Below are positions 10,811 through 18,740 of a stretch of 64,000 nucleotides of DNA, piece after piece. Location of the stretch: the NCBI RefSeq assembly GCF_003570885.1, contig NZ_QXJC01000003.1, forward strand, positions 434,001 to 498,000, read 5' to 3'. Under the pieces are notes generated by a model. It saw nothing but the letters and a program-made list of their open reading frames with translations, made no database searches and was not told where the DNA came from. The stretch comes from Simplicispira hankyongi (GTDB taxonomy: Bacteria > Pseudomonadota > Gammaproteobacteria > Burkholderiales > Burkholderiaceae_C). Position numbers and translations under genes: made by a program. Each line of letters begins with the position of its first letter. The first letter of the stretch is position 1.

Positions 10811-11338
10811 TCAAGCACCGATACTCAAAAATGCCGGGTGCTGTGACAGCACCTGCAAATTGAGCTCCTGCCAGCGGGTGCCGCCGGCCTCGACATATGT
10901 AGTACCAAAAAAATCTGGCGCATCACCAGCAGGAGGTTCGGATCGTACAAACGCCTCCGTCCCACGCAAGCCAGCCAGTCGATCGACCAGCAGTGCCGCA
11001 TTGACTTCCAGCGCCGCATTGAAAGCCAGCAGACTGGATTCAGCCAGTGCCTGCTCACTGCGCACGCTGAGGTGACCCATCAACCGGGCCAAGTCAACCA
11101 CCCCTGTAAGGCCGCCGCGCAAGTTCGCCACACCCAAAAACCAGTCGCGGGTATAGGGGACGGGCTGAACCGATGTCCAGGGGAAAATCTCTCCCGACTG
11201 AACCAAGGGCAGCAAATAGCGCTCCCCGGCGGACTCCACGGCCAGCCAGGAAGACACAGACACGGCTTCACTGCGCGCCGCCTGGAGCCTGCTGGCCAGA
11301 CGTATCTGCAGTTCCCTGAGGGCTTCACGATTTGCCAT
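10811..11338 (-). CDS. pilI: CheW-like adaptor PilI
   Basis: CheW-domain coupling protein predicted to bridge the PilJ receptor and the ChpA kinase in the cytoplasm. 175 residues, close to the usual size. The CheW fold is seen in SSWLAVESAGERYLLPLVQSGEIF, followed by PYTRDWFLGVANLRGGLTGVVDLARLMG, the typical strand-turn with a conserved glycine-rich loop (VANLRGG). An N-terminal helix of about 30 residues (REALRELQIRLASRLQAAR) precedes the domain, as in other PilI proteins. It lies 15 bases after pilH and 21 bases before pilJ. The assignment as PilI rather than a generic CheW rests on its position in the pilGHIJ order. Confidence 0.92.
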   Translation of the reverse strand: MANREALRELQIRLASRLQAARSEAVSVSSWLAVESAGERYLLPLVQSGEIFPWTSVQPVPYTRDWFLGVANLRGGLTGVVDLARLMGHLSVRSEQALAESSLLAFNAALEVNAALLVDRLAGLRGTEAFVRSEPPAGDAPDFFGTTYVEAGGTRWQELNLQVLSQHPAFLSIGA

Positions 11339-11353
11339 GGAGCTTGCGGGCGC

Positions 11354-11719
11354 TTAGTTGAGAGCGTCGATCTTGGCTTGCAACTCGGCGGGATCTACAG
11401 GCTTGGTGATGTAGCCACGCGCCCCCTGGCGCATTCCCCAGACACGATCGGTTTCCTGATTTTTACTGGTGCACATAATGATCGGAACATCTGCATACTG
11501 CGGGTCACGACTAATGGCACGTGTTAACTGAAATCCATTCTGACCGGGCATTACCACGTCCATCAAAATCAGGTCAGGTTTTTCTTCCGCAAGACGCCGG
11601 AATGCCTCTTCGGCATTTTCTGCAGTCCGCACCTGCATTCCTTTTTTCTGCAATAGGTCCGTGAGGAACATCAATTCAGTCTTCGAATCATCGACGACCA
11701 GTACTTTCTGGATAGCCAT
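11354..11719 (-). CDS. pilH: Single-domain response regulator PilH
   Basis: Stand-alone CheY-like receiver of the Chp pathway, 121 residues and no output domain. The fold elements are KVLVVDDSKTEL (acidic pocket), the phospho-acceptor Asp in LILMDVVMPGQNG (near residue 53), CTSK for the conserved Thr/Ser and ITKPVDPAEL for the conserved Lys. An in-frame extension reaches further upstream, but the ATG at 11719 is preferred: it has an AAGGAG site about 8 bases upstream and overlaps the pilG stop (TAATG). In Pseudomonas PilG and PilH have opposing effects on pilus extension and retraction. PilH is assigned by order and by the longer alpha4-beta5 region of this copy. Confidence 0.92.
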   Translation of the reverse strand: MAIQKVLVVDDSKTELMFLTDLLQKKGMQVRTAENAEEAFRRLAEEKPDLILMDVVMPGQNGFQLTRAISRDPQYADVPIIMCTSKNQETDRVWGMRQGARGYITKPVDPAELQAKIDALN

Positions 11720-12117
11720 TACATCGCTCCTTGGGAAACACTTGCAAATTGCTGCACTGCTTGCAGTAACTGATCTTTTGTGAAGGGTTTTGTCAGATAA
11801 TCCTGACACCCCACCATTCTTCCACGAGCCTTATCAAAAACGCCATCTTTTGAAGATAGCATGACAACCGGCGTGTGTGTAAATTGGGGGTTTCTCTTAA
11901 TGATTGCGACTGTTTGATAGCCATCAAGCTTAGGCATCAATATATCGCAAAAAATAACCTGCGGATGGTAGTCGTTAACTTTTGCCAATGCATCAAAACC
12001 ATCGTCCGCAAGAAGGACTTCATGCCCTCCCTGCTTCAAGAATATTTCTGCACTGCGGCGAATGGTATTGCTGTCATCCACCACGAGCACTTTGAAAGAG
12101 GCGCCGCTTTTAGTCAA
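11719..12117 (-). CDS. pilG: Single-domain response regulator PilG
   Basis: First regulator of the Chp pathway, a 132-residue CheY-like receiver. VLVVDDSNTIRRS gives the acidic pocket, FCDILMPKLDGYQ the phospho-acceptor Asp (near residue 58), VVMLSSKDG the conserved Ser, and YLTKPFTKDQLL the conserved Lys. PilG in other species promotes pilus extension and twitching, through ATPase partners and adenylate cyclase signalling. The start codon appears to be TTG (base 12117) with GGAG about 10 bases upstream; no ATG or GTG occurs before the receiver begins, so TTG is the only suitable start. The TTG start may hold PilG translation low relative to the next genes. The stop shares a base with the pilH ATG. 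Confidence 0.93.
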   Translation of the reverse strand: MTKSGASFKVLVVDDSNTIRRSAEIFLKQGGHEVLLADDGFDALAKVNDYHPQVIFCDILMPKLDGYQTVAIIKRNPQFTHTPVVMLSSKDGVFDKARGRMVGCQDYLTKPFTKDQLLQAVQQFASVSQGAM

Positions 12118-12143
12118 TTGTCACTGCTCCGATGGAAATTAAT

Positions 12144-12169
12144 AAACGCAAGAGAAATCTCTTGCGTTT
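12144..12169 (-). terminator. Hairpin between rubredoxin and pilG, probable terminator
   Basis: A perfect 11-bp inverted repeat (AAACGCAAGAG / CTCTTGCGTTT) with a 4-base loop, followed on the minus strand by TTTATTAATTT. It touches the rubredoxin stop codon and ends 26 bases before the pilG start. The stem and A/T-rich tail suit a factor-independent terminator separating rubredoxin from the pil operon, though the U-run is short, so partial read-through is possible. Confidence 0.55.
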
Positions 12170-12342
12170 TAGATCTGCACCATCTCGAAATCCTGTTTGC
12201 CCGCTCCGCATTCCGGACACAGCCAACTTTCAGGTACTTGCTCCCACGGTGTGCCCGCAGGTATCCCATCTTCGGGACAACCCTTGGTTTCCTCGTAAAT
12301 CCAGCCACAAATAAGGCACATCCAAGTTTTAGGTGCGGCCAC
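12169..12342 (-). CDS. Rubredoxin (57 residues)
   Basis: Small iron electron carrier with one Fe bound by four cysteines. The translated frame gives MAAPKTWMCLICGWIY and ends with LCPECGAGKQDFEMVQI; the two metal knuckles are CLICG (C9, C12) and CPECG (C42, C45), with WIYEE and GTPWEQVP between, all standard rubredoxin features. The total of 57 residues fits the family. The start is a GTG at 12342; the only in-frame ATG lies inside the fold one codon before the first cysteine, giving a slightly shorter product. It is oriented toward the pilGHIJ-chpA operon and divergent from thiD. Rubredoxins feed electrons to oxygen- or NO-reducing enzymes or to hydroxylases; no partner is adjacent here, so the partner is unknown. 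Confidence 0.93.
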   Translation of the reverse strand: MAAPKTWMCLICGWIYEETKGCPEDGIPAGTPWEQVPESWLCPECGAGKQDFEMVQI

Positions 12343-12436
12343 AGCTTAAGGTGCCTTCACATAGAATGCAACGATTGTATCCAGGCGCGCCGCACGGCTG
12401 CCGTTTTTGCGCCACCCCTGGCGCGGTATAGGGTTC

Positions 12437-13372
12437 ATGACGACCACGCCTTCTTCACCAGAAACAGCCACAGGAATAACCACACCGTCGGACTTGCCGG
12501 CTTGCGTGATGTCAATCAACGCCAGCGATCCCTGCGGCGCAGCGGGCCTTACAGCGGATATTACGACCATTGCGTCCGTAGGAGGCCACCCGCTGGCAAT
12601 AGTGACCGGTGCCTATGTCCGCGACACGGGCCAGTGCTTCGACCACTACGCCCTGGACGATGAGGCGGTTGTGGAGCAGGCGCGCGCGGTGCTCGAAGAC
12701 CTCCCGGTTCAAGTGATCAAGATTGGCTTTGTAGGAACGCCGGAAAACATCAGCGCACTGGCGGAACTCACGTCCGACTACCCTGACCTTCCCGTAGTGG
12801 CCTACATGCCCAATCTGTCCTGGTGGCAGGACGACCGCATTGATCAGTACCTGGATGCCTTTCGCGAACTGTTGTTGCCCCAGACAACAGTGTTGGTAGG
12901 AAACCACAATACCTTGTGGCGCTGGCTGCTTCCCGACTGGGACAGGGACGCCAGTCCAGGGCCAAGGGATATCGCCGCCGCCGCTGCCGAGCTGGGCGTG
13001 CCCTACACCCTGGTGACAGGAATCGCACTGCCGGAACAGTTTGTCGAGAATGTGCTGGCAACACCCGAGACCGTGTTGTGCAGTGGCCGCGTCGAGTTGT
13101 TCGATGCGACGTTTACCGGTGCGGGCGACACGCTCTCGGCGGCTCTGGCAGCACTGCTGGCAACGGGCTGCGACCTCTCCGAGGCGTTCACAGAAGCACT
13201 CGGCTACCTGGACGGCTGCCTGGAAGCGGGTTTTCGCCCCGGCATGGGGCATGTCCTGCCTGACCGCATGTTCTGGGCGGAACCCGACGACAACGAGGAT
13301 ACAGCCCCTGAAATCGAAGACACACCGAGCGCGCAAGAGTTCGGCCTACCCCCACATGACACACAACACTGA
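12437..13372 (+). CDS. thiD: Hydroxymethylpyrimidine/phosphomethylpyrimidine kinase family (ThiD-like)
   Basis: Ribokinase-fold kinase expected to phosphorylate the HMP pyrimidine precursor of thiamine. 311 residues from the ATG at 12437; an ATG ten codons earlier gives an unconserved extension. Visible features are [26 protein letters not shown] (N-terminal substrate/Gly-rich segment, about 27-52), [15 protein letters not shown], and the anion hole and catalytic Asp in [12 protein letters not shown] near 230. The C-terminus carries an acidic tail ([20 protein letters not shown]) that is not part of the kinase fold. Its end overlaps the hemL start by 17 bases. No TPP riboswitch is evident upstream. 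Sequence is somewhat divergent from the classic bifunctional ThiD, so substrate range is inferred. Confidence 0.8.
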   Translation: MTTTPSSPETATGITTPSDLPACVMSINASDPCGAAGLTADITTIASVGGHPLAIVTGAYVRDTGQCFDHYALDDEAVVEQARAVLEDLPVQVIKIGFVGTPENISALAELTSDYPDLPVVAYMPNLSWWQDDRIDQYLDAFRELLLPQTTVLVGNHNTLWRWLLPDWDRDASPGPRDIAAAAAELGVPYTLVTGIALPEQFVENVLATPETVLCSGRVELFDATFTGAGDTLSAALAALLATGCDLSEAFTEALGYLDGCLEAGFRPGMGHVLPDRMFWAEPDDNEDTAPEIEDTPSAQEFGLPPHDTQH

Positions 13373-14660
13373 CCGCAACTTTTCCCTGTTCGAGCGCGCC
13401 CGCGCCGTCATCCCTGGCGGCGTCAACTCGCCCGTGCGCGCCTTCAAGGCCGTGGGCGGCACGCCGCGCTTCATCGGGCGCGCCCAAGGCGCCTACATGT
13501 GGGATGCCAACGGCACGCGCTACATCGACTACATCGGTTCCTGGGGGCCGATGATCCTCGGCCACGGCCACCCAGCGGTTCTGGAGGCCGTGCAGAAGGC
13601 GGCGGTTGACGGCCTGTCGTTCGGCGCGCCCACCGAGCGCGAAGTCGAACTGGCCGAAGCCATTCTGGAGCTCATGCCGTCCATGGACATGGTGCGGCTG
13701 GTGAGCTCCGGCACCGAAGCCGGCATGAGCGCCATCCGCCTGGCGCGCGGCGCCACCGGCCGCAGCAAGATCCTCAAATTCGAGGGCTGCTACCACGGCC
13801 ACGCCGACGCCCTGCTGGTCAAGGCCGGCTCAGGGCTGGCGACGTTCGGTAACGCCACCAGCGCCGGCGTACCGCCCGAGGTGGTGCAGCACACCCTGGT
13901 GCTTGAGTACAACAACGTGGTGCAGTTGGAAGAAGCCTTCGCCCTGCATGGGCGCGACCTGGCCTGTTTGATGATGGAGCCCATTGCCGGCAACATGAAC
14001 TTCGTGCGCGCCAGCACCGAATTCACCCGGCGTTGCCGCGAGCTGTGCACCGAATACGGCGCACTGCTGGTGTACGACGAAGTCATGACGGGCTTTCGCG
14101 TAGCGCTGGGCGGGGCACAAAGCGTGTATGCGCAACAGATTCCCGGTTTCGCGCCCGACATCACGGTGATGGGCAAGGTGATTGGCGGGGGCATGCCTCT
14201 GGCCGCTTTTGGCGGACGGCGCGAGGTCATGGAGCAACTCGCCCCGCTCGGCGCGGTGTACCAGGCGGGCACGCTCTCAGGCAACCCGGTGGCGACAGCC
14301 TGTGGTCTGGCGACACTGCACGAAATTCGCAAGCCCGGCTTCTACGAGGCCCTGGCGAGCAGTACGCGCGCCCTGGTCAGCGGCCTCGAAGCGGCGGCGG
14401 CCGACGAAGGTGTGCCGTTCTGCGCCGACAGCGAAGGCGGCATGTTCGGCTTCTTCCTGCTGCCAGAGCTGCCGCAGAACTATGCCGAGGTCATGCGCAC
14501 CGACGGCCAGCGGTTCAACAGGCTGTTCCATGGGCTGCTCGAACGCGGCGTGTACCTGGCGCCCGCGCTGTACGAAGCCGGCTTCGTCAGCGCAGCCCAC
14601 ACACAGGACGACATTGCCGCCACGGTGGCTGCTGCGCGAGAAGTCTTCAAAACGCTATAA
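13356..14660 (+). CDS. hemL: Glutamate-1-semialdehyde 2,1-aminomutase
   Basis: PLP enzyme that converts glutamate-1-semialdehyde to 5-aminolevulinate, the committed C5-pathway precursor of haem and other tetrapyrroles. 434 residues, matching the usual size. Motifs: [19 protein letters not shown] at the N-terminus, [16 protein letters not shown] for PLP phosphate contacts, YDEVMTGFR, and the Schiff-base lysine in [17 protein letters not shown] (near 273), then [14 protein letters not shown]. The start ATG at 13356 lies within the end of thiD (17-base overlap), so translation is probably coupled; a longer in-frame reading to 13041 lacks homology-like sequence. The repeat copy at 14661 begins directly after its stop. 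Confidence 0.97.
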   Translation: MTHNTDRNFSLFERARAVIPGGVNSPVRAFKAVGGTPRFIGRAQGAYMWDANGTRYIDYIGSWGPMILGHGHPAVLEAVQKAAVDGLSFGAPTEREVELAEAILELMPSMDMVRLVSSGTEAGMSAIRLARGATGRSKILKFEGCYHGHADALLVKAGSGLATFGNATSAGVPPEVVQHTLVLEYNNVVQLEEAFALHGRDLACLMMEPIAGNMNFVRASTEFTRRCRELCTEYGALLVYDEVMTGFRVALGGAQSVYAQQIPGFAPDITVMGKVIGGGMPLAAFGGRREVMEQLAPLGAVYQAGTLSGNPVATACGLATLHEIRKPGFYEALASSTRALVSGLEAAAADEGVPFCADSEGGMFGFFLLPELPQNYAEVMRTDGQRFNRLFHGLLERGVYLAPALYEAGFVSAAHTQDDIAATVAAAREVFKTL

Positions 14661-14704
14661 TTTGTATAGCTTCTTGCGCTTTACCCATAAGCGCTAGAAG
14701 GCAA
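14661..14704 (+). repeat. Interspersed hairpin repeat, copy A
   Basis: Contains TATAGCTTCTTGCGCTTT-ACCC-ATAAGCGCTAGAAGGC. The core GCGCTT/AAGCGC arms can fold into a hairpin. It belongs to a family seen at 17300, 29353, 47647, 49172 and 63911, and lies between the hemL stop and the acyltransferase start. Confidence 0.8.
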
Positions 14705-14740
14705 AAGCATCATAAATCTCCCGCTACCTGCTCCCGTTCC

Positions 14741-15604
14741 ATGTCCGCGCTCAAGTTTTTATTTGCCTCGCTGATCCTCGCCGTCAATACCTTGGTGCTG
14801 GTGCTGGCCATGGTTCCGGTGGCGCTCGTCAAGCTGCTGTTTCCCACCGAAGCCGTACGCAGCGGCTGCGACCGCGCCTTGATGGGTATCGCGGCGCTGT
14901 GGATGGACATCAATGCGTTCTGGCTGGGCGCGGTGAACCGAGGCCGGTGGAGCGTGGAGGGGGCGGACGGGCTCGATCCGCGTGGCTGGTACCTGGTCAC
15001 CAGCAACCACCAAAGCTGGGTGGACATCGTGGTGCTGCAACGCGTGTTCAACCGCCGCATTCCCATGCTGAAGTTCTTCACCAAGAAAGAGCTCCTCTAC
15101 GTCCCCGTGATCGGCTTTGCCTGGTGGGCCCTTGATTTCCCCTTCATGCAACGCAAGGGCGGAGCCAGCGCGCGTGCCGACCTGGAAGCCGGGCGCAAGG
15201 CCTGCGCCAAGTTCCGCCTGGTGCCGACCTCGGTCATGAGTTTCGTGGAAGGCACCCGCTTTACCGCCGCCAAGCACGCCCAGCAGAAGTCGCCCTATCG
15301 CCACCTGCTCAAACCCAAGGTGGGTGGCATTGGCATGGCCCTTGAGGGCCTGGGCGACGCGTTCACGGGGTTTCTGGACGTGACCCTCGTGTACCCGCAA
15401 GGCCTGCCGACCTTCACCGACGCCATGGCCGGGCGCCTGGGCGACGTGGTGGTGCGCGTGCATCTGCGCGATGTTCCCGCTCAGGTGCTGCCGGCACCCG
15501 GCGAACCAGCACCACGGGCTGCCGTACAAGCCTGGGTCAATGAGCTGTGGCAGGCGAAGGATGAAGAAATTACGCGCCTTCTCGCAGAGCGGCAGCCTCG
15601 CTGA
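14741..15604 (+). CDS. 1-acyl-glycerol-3-phosphate acyltransferase family (PlsC/YihG-like)
   Basis: Membrane acyltransferase that transfers a fatty acyl chain to a lysophospholipid. 287 residues. An N-terminal hydrophobic stretch (LFASLILAVNTLVLVLAMVPVALV, about 6-30) anchors it to the inner membrane. The catalytic HX4D is NHQSWVD (near 91-97) and the glycerophosphate-binding motif is FVEGTRF (near 168-174), with KFFTKKELLYVPVIGFAWW between. These place it in the PlsC superfamily, and the long C-terminal part resembles the YihG/YihG-like branch rather than the short essential PlsC. The start ATG at 14741 follows the repeat copy; no strong ribosome site is seen. A bidirectional terminator separates it from convergent purH. 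Confidence 0.88.
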   Translation: MSALKFLFASLILAVNTLVLVLAMVPVALVKLLFPTEAVRSGCDRALMGIAALWMDINAFWLGAVNRGRWSVEGADGLDPRGWYLVTSNHQSWVDIVVLQRVFNRRIPMLKFFTKKELLYVPVIGFAWWALDFPFMQRKGGASARADLEAGRKACAKFRLVPTSVMSFVEGTRFTAAKHAQQKSPYRHLLKPKVGGIGMALEGLGDAFTGFLDVTLVYPQGLPTFTDAMAGRLGDVVVRVHLRDVPAQVLPAPGEPAPRAAVQAWVNELWQAKDEEITRLLAERQPR

Positions 15605-15627
15605 TTGACCACGTCGACCAGCCAGAC

Positions 15628-15656
15628 AAAAAAAGCGGCCTGAGCCGCTTTTTTTT
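15628..15656. terminator. Bidirectional terminator between acyltransferase gene and purH
   Basis: AAAAGCGGC-CTGA-GCCGCTTTT hairpin with an A-run on one side and a T-run on the other, so it can end transcription in both directions between the convergent genes. Confidence 0.92.
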
Positions 15657-15670
15657 GGTGCAACGCCGGG

Positions 15671-17272
15671 TCAATGGCGGAAGTGCCGCACGCCGGAAAA
15701 CACCATGGCCACGCCGCGCTCGTTGGCGGCATCAATGACTTCCTGATCGCGCATGCTGCCGCCGGGCTGAACGATGCAGCTCGCGCCGGCATCCACCACC
15801 ACGTCCAGGCCATCGCGGAAGGGGAAGAAGGCGTCGCTCGCCACCACGGTGCCCTGCAGGCTGAGGCCCGCATGCTGGGCCTTGATGCTGGCGATGCGGG
15901 CCGAGTCGAGCCGGCTCATCTGGCCAGCACCGACGCCCATGGTCATGCCGTTTTTGCAGAACACGATGGCGTTGCTCTTGACGTACTTGGCCACCTTCCA
16001 GGCAAACAGCAGGTCTTCCATTTCCTCCAATGTGGGCTGTTTCTTGGTCACTACTTTAAGGTCGGTCAACGAGAGCTCATGGTTGTCGGCCGTCTGCAGC
16101 AGCAGGCCCGAGCCGATGCGCTTGGCGTCCATCGCATTGCGGCCACGCGCCCAGTTGGTGGTGCCGCCATGCTTCGGAAGCTCCACTTTGAGCAGCCGCA
16201 CATTCACTTTGGATTTGAAGATTTCCAGCGCTTCCGCCGTGAAATCCGGGGCCATCAGCACCTCAACAAACTGCTTGCTGATCTGAGCCGCTGCGGCACC
16301 GTCCACCACGCGATTGAAAGCAATGATGCCGCCAAAGGCGCTGGTGGGATCGGTCTGGAAGGCCTTGGTGTACGTGCCCAGCGCGTCCAGTCCCACGGCC
16401 ACACCGCAGGGGTTGGCGTGCTTGACGATCACGCAGGCAGCAGCGTCGAAGCTCTTGACGCATTCCCAGGCGGCATCGGCGTCGGCAATGTTGTTGTAGG
16501 ACAGCTCTTTGCCCTGCAGTTGCACGCCCGTCACCAGCGAGCCGGGTGCGGGGTGCAGGTCACGGTACAGCGCTGCCTGCTGGTGGCTGTTTTCGCCGTA
16601 GCGCAAATCTTGCACCTTGGTGAAGATGCCATTGCTCTGACCAGGAAACAGGGTGCGGCTGGGCACATAGGCGTCTGCAAGCTTTTCCGGTTCGAACGTG
16701 ACGGAAGACAAATAGTCGCTGATAGCGCCGTCGTACTGGGCGACGCGGTTGAATGCCGCCACCGACAGCGCAAAGCGCAGTTGGTCGGAGAGTTTTCCAC
16801 TCGCTTGCAATTCTTCCAGTACTGCGGGGTACTGCGAGGCATCGGTCAGCACCCCCACATCCTTCCAGTTCTTGGCGCCACTGCGCACCATGGCGGGGCC
16901 ACCGATGTCGATGTTCTCAATGGCATCCGCCAGCGTGCAGCCGGCCTTGGCCACGGTGGCCTCGAACGGGTAGAGGTTGACCACCAGCAGGTCGATGGTG
17001 TCGATGCCATGCTCCTTCAGTGCTGCCATGTGCGCTGGCAATTCACGGCGCGCCAGCAGGCCGCCGTGCACCTTGGGATGCAGCGTCTTCACGCGGCCAT
17101 CGAGCATTTCCGGGAACTGGGTGACCTCAGCCACCTCGGTCACCGGCAGGCCGGCCGAAGCCAGCAGTTGTGCAGTGCCGCCGGTGGACAGCAGCTTGAT
17201 GCCCAGCGCGTGCAGGGCTTTGGCAAAGTCGACAATGCCGGTCTTGTCCGAGACAGAAAGAAGTGCGTTCAT
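15671..17272 (-). CDS. purH: Bifunctional AICAR transformylase / IMP cyclohydrolase
   Basis: Catalyses the last two steps of IMP synthesis: formylation of AICAR with 10-formyl-THF and ring closure. 533 residues, normal for PurH. The N-terminal MGS-like cyclohydrolase domain (about 1-140) shows [43 protein letters not shown] and VVNLYPFE. The transformylase domain carries [29 protein letters not shown]-type sequence ([17 protein letters not shown]), and near the end [37 protein letters not shown]. The start is the ATG at 17272. It lies downstream of dusB and fis in the same direction, with repeat copy B between fis and purH, and is ended by a terminator. Confidence 0.98.
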   Translation of the reverse strand: MNALLSVSDKTGIVDFAKALHALGIKLLSTGGTAQLLASAGLPVTEVAEVTQFPEMLDGRVKTLHPKVHGGLLARRELPAHMAALKEHGIDTIDLLVVNLYPFEATVAKAGCTLADAIENIDIGGPAMVRSGAKNWKDVGVLTDASQYPAVLEELQASGKLSDQLRFALSVAAFNRVAQYDGAISDYLSSVTFEPEKLADAYVPSRTLFPGQSNGIFTKVQDLRYGENSHQQAALYRDLHPAPGSLVTGVQLQGKELSYNNIADADAAWECVKSFDAAACVIVKHANPCGVAVGLDALGTYTKAFQTDPTSAFGGIIAFNRVVDGAAAAQISKQFVEVLMAPDFTAEALEIFKSKVNVRLLKVELPKHGGTTNWARGRNAMDAKRIGSGLLLQTADNHELSLTDLKVVTKKQPTLEEMEDLLFAWKVAKYVKSNAIVFCKNGMTMGVGAGQMSRLDSARIASIKAQHAGLSLQGTVVASDAFFPFRDGLDVVVDAGASCIVQPGGSMRDQEVIDAANERGVAMVFSGVRHFRH

Positions 17273-17299
17273 GGCGTGGGCCGCAGAGTTTTGAATAAA

Positions 17300-17349
17300 A
17301 AACGGCTGTAGCGCTTATCTGGCAAGCGTCTACAGCTATATAAATAATA
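17300..17349 (-). repeat. Interspersed hairpin repeat, copy B
   Basis: Read on the minus strand it gives TATATAGCTGTAGACGCTTG, then CCAGATAAGCGCTACAGCCG. It fits the family pattern ATAGCTGnnnnCGCTTnnnnnATAAGCGCTAnnnGCC and lies between the fis stop and the purH start, so it would sit in the mRNA if the two are co-transcribed. Confidence 0.75.
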
Positions 17350-17353
17350 GTAT

Positions 17354-17587
17354 TTAGAGCAGCTTGTGTTCGAGCAGCTTCTTGCGCAAGGTATTGCGGT
17401 TCAGGCCCAGCCACTCGGCGGCGCGCGACTGGTTGTTCTCAGCCTGGCTCATCACCACTTCGAGCAGCGGCTTTTCCACCGCACGCACCAGCATGTCGTA
17501 CATGCCGTCAGGCGTTTCGCCATCCAGATCGCGAAAATAGCTCTGCAGGCTCTCGCGCACGCATTCGTCAATATGTTGCCGGCTCAT
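17354..17587 (-). CDS. fis: Fis-family nucleoid protein / DNA-binding regulator
   Basis: Small DNA-bending protein that shapes the nucleoid and modulates rRNA and growth-phase genes. 77 residues: an N-terminal helical dimer region (HIDECVRESLQSYFRDL...GMYDMLVRAVEKPLLEVVM) followed by the Fis helix-turn-helix SQAENNQSRAAEWLGLNRNTLRKKLLEHKLL. It is shorter than enterobacterial Fis (98 residues), as is common in betaproteobacteria. Two ATGs are possible; I chose 17587 because AGAGGG lies about 9 bases upstream of it, whereas it abuts the one at 17596. The start overlaps the dusB stop by 4 bases (ATGA), repeating the dusB-fis operon known from enterics. Confidence 0.93.
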   Translation of the reverse strand: MSRQHIDECVRESLQSYFRDLDGETPDGMYDMLVRAVEKPLLEVVMSQAENNQSRAAEWLGLNRNTLRKKLLEHKLL

Positions 17588-18630
17588 GCCAACCATCCCT
17601 CTGTTGTTATTGCATTGTCCTGCGCCACAACGGGCGCTGGCAATCGGTCCATGGTAGCGCCCAACGCGTGCAGGTACTGCGCCACAGCGGCCCGCTGCCC
17701 TGCGCAGTCGTCTATGGCATTCATGCGCTGGCGGAAGGCTTCGCCGCCCGGCAGCGCGCGCAGGTACCAGGCAATGTGCTTGCGCGCACTGCGCACGCCC
17801 GTCTCTGCGCCGTACAGACTGTAATGCTCGTCCAGGTGGGCAAGCAGCAGGCGCTCAAGTTCGGCGACCAGCGGCGGCGCCAAGTGCTCGCCAGTAGCCA
17901 AGAAATGGTGGATCTCGCGGAATATCCAGGGCCGCCCTTGCGCCGCGCGGCCAATCATCAAAGCGTCAGCCCCCGTGGCGGCGAGCACGCTTTGCGCCTT
18001 CTCGGGCGAGTCGATGTCGCCGTTGGCCACCACCGGCACACCCACCGCCGCTTTCACAGCCGCCACGGTGGCGTACTCGGCGGCGCCACTGTAGCCCTGC
18101 TCACGCGTGCGCCCGTGGACGGTGAGCATGGCAATGCCCGCTGCCTCGAACTGGCGCGCAAGAGATACTGCGTTCTTGTGCTGCGCACACCAGCCGGTGC
18201 GCATCTTGAGGGTGACAGGCACGCCGCGTGGTGCACAGGCCTGCACCACCGCCCGCGCAATCGACACCGCCAGTGCCTCGTCCTGCATCAGGGCCGAACC
18301 GGCCCATTTGTTGCACACCTTCTTGGCCGGGCACCCCATGTTGATATCGATGATCTGCGCGCCGCGCTCGATGTTGTGCACGGCCGCCTCGGCCATCATG
18401 GCAGCGTCGGTACCCGCAATCTGTACGGCAATAGGCCCCGGCTCTCCGCGATGGTCGGCGCGGCGCGACGTCTTCAGACTGTTCCACAAATCGGGCCGCG
18501 AGGTCACCATTTCGCTGACCGCATAACCGGCGCCCAGCGTCTTGCACAGCCGGCGAAAAGGCCGGTCGGTGACGCCTGCCATAGGCGCGACAAAAAGACG
18601 ATTGGGCAACAGGAAAGACCCGATATGCAT
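17584..18630 (-). CDS. dusB: tRNA-dihydrouridine synthase B
   Basis: FMN/NADPH enzyme that reduces uridine to dihydrouridine in the tRNA D-loop. 348 residues from the ATG at 18630; a GTG 23 codons earlier would add an unconserved leader. The TIM-barrel carries LPNRLFVAPMAGVTDRPFRR, the catalytic cysteine in IDINMGCPAKKVCNKWAGSA (near 99), TLKMRTGW, TVHGRTREQGYSG and VVANGDIDSPEKA with the phosphate-binding ALMIGRAAQGRPWIF. The gene precedes fis with a 4-base stop/start overlap. The Cys in KKVCNKW, where enteric DusB has Asn-Arg, is an extra cysteine near the active site of unknown significance. Confidence 0.95.
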   Translation of the reverse strand: MHIGSFLLPNRLFVAPMAGVTDRPFRRLCKTLGAGYAVSEMVTSRPDLWNSLKTSRRADHRGEPGPIAVQIAGTDAAMMAEAAVHNIERGAQIIDINMGCPAKKVCNKWAGSALMQDEALAVSIARAVVQACAPRGVPVTLKMRTGWCAQHKNAVSLARQFEAAGIAMLTVHGRTREQGYSGAAEYATVAAVKAAVGVPVVANGDIDSPEKAQSVLAATGADALMIGRAAQGRPWIFREIHHFLATGEHLAPPLVAELERLLLAHLDEHYSLYGAETGVRSARKHIAWYLRALPGGEAFRQRMNAIDDCAGQRAAVAQYLHALGATMDRLPAPVVAQDNAITTEGWLA

Positions 18631-18740
18631 GGGGTGCGCGGCAGGCTCGAACAAGGAGGCGGGATTGTAGCTGCTTAAATTTTCAGCATGCTGACACACC
18701 GCCGCGTGGGCCGGACTGCAGTTCAGACCTCCTCGGCGGA

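Noticed and set aside
12114-12308. Minus-strand 64-codon frame over the rubredoxin gene
   Set aside because: It is a different frame from rubredoxin and contains no motif; the rubredoxin frame has both CxxC knuckles.
12343-12436. TPP riboswitch upstream of thiD
   Set aside because: No conserved THI-box sequence (such as CTGAGA and the long paired stems) is seen in the short gap.
15674-17311. A 545-codon frame opposite purH
   Set aside because: Antisense shadow of a highly conserved enzyme; no family features and codon use is implied by the other strand.
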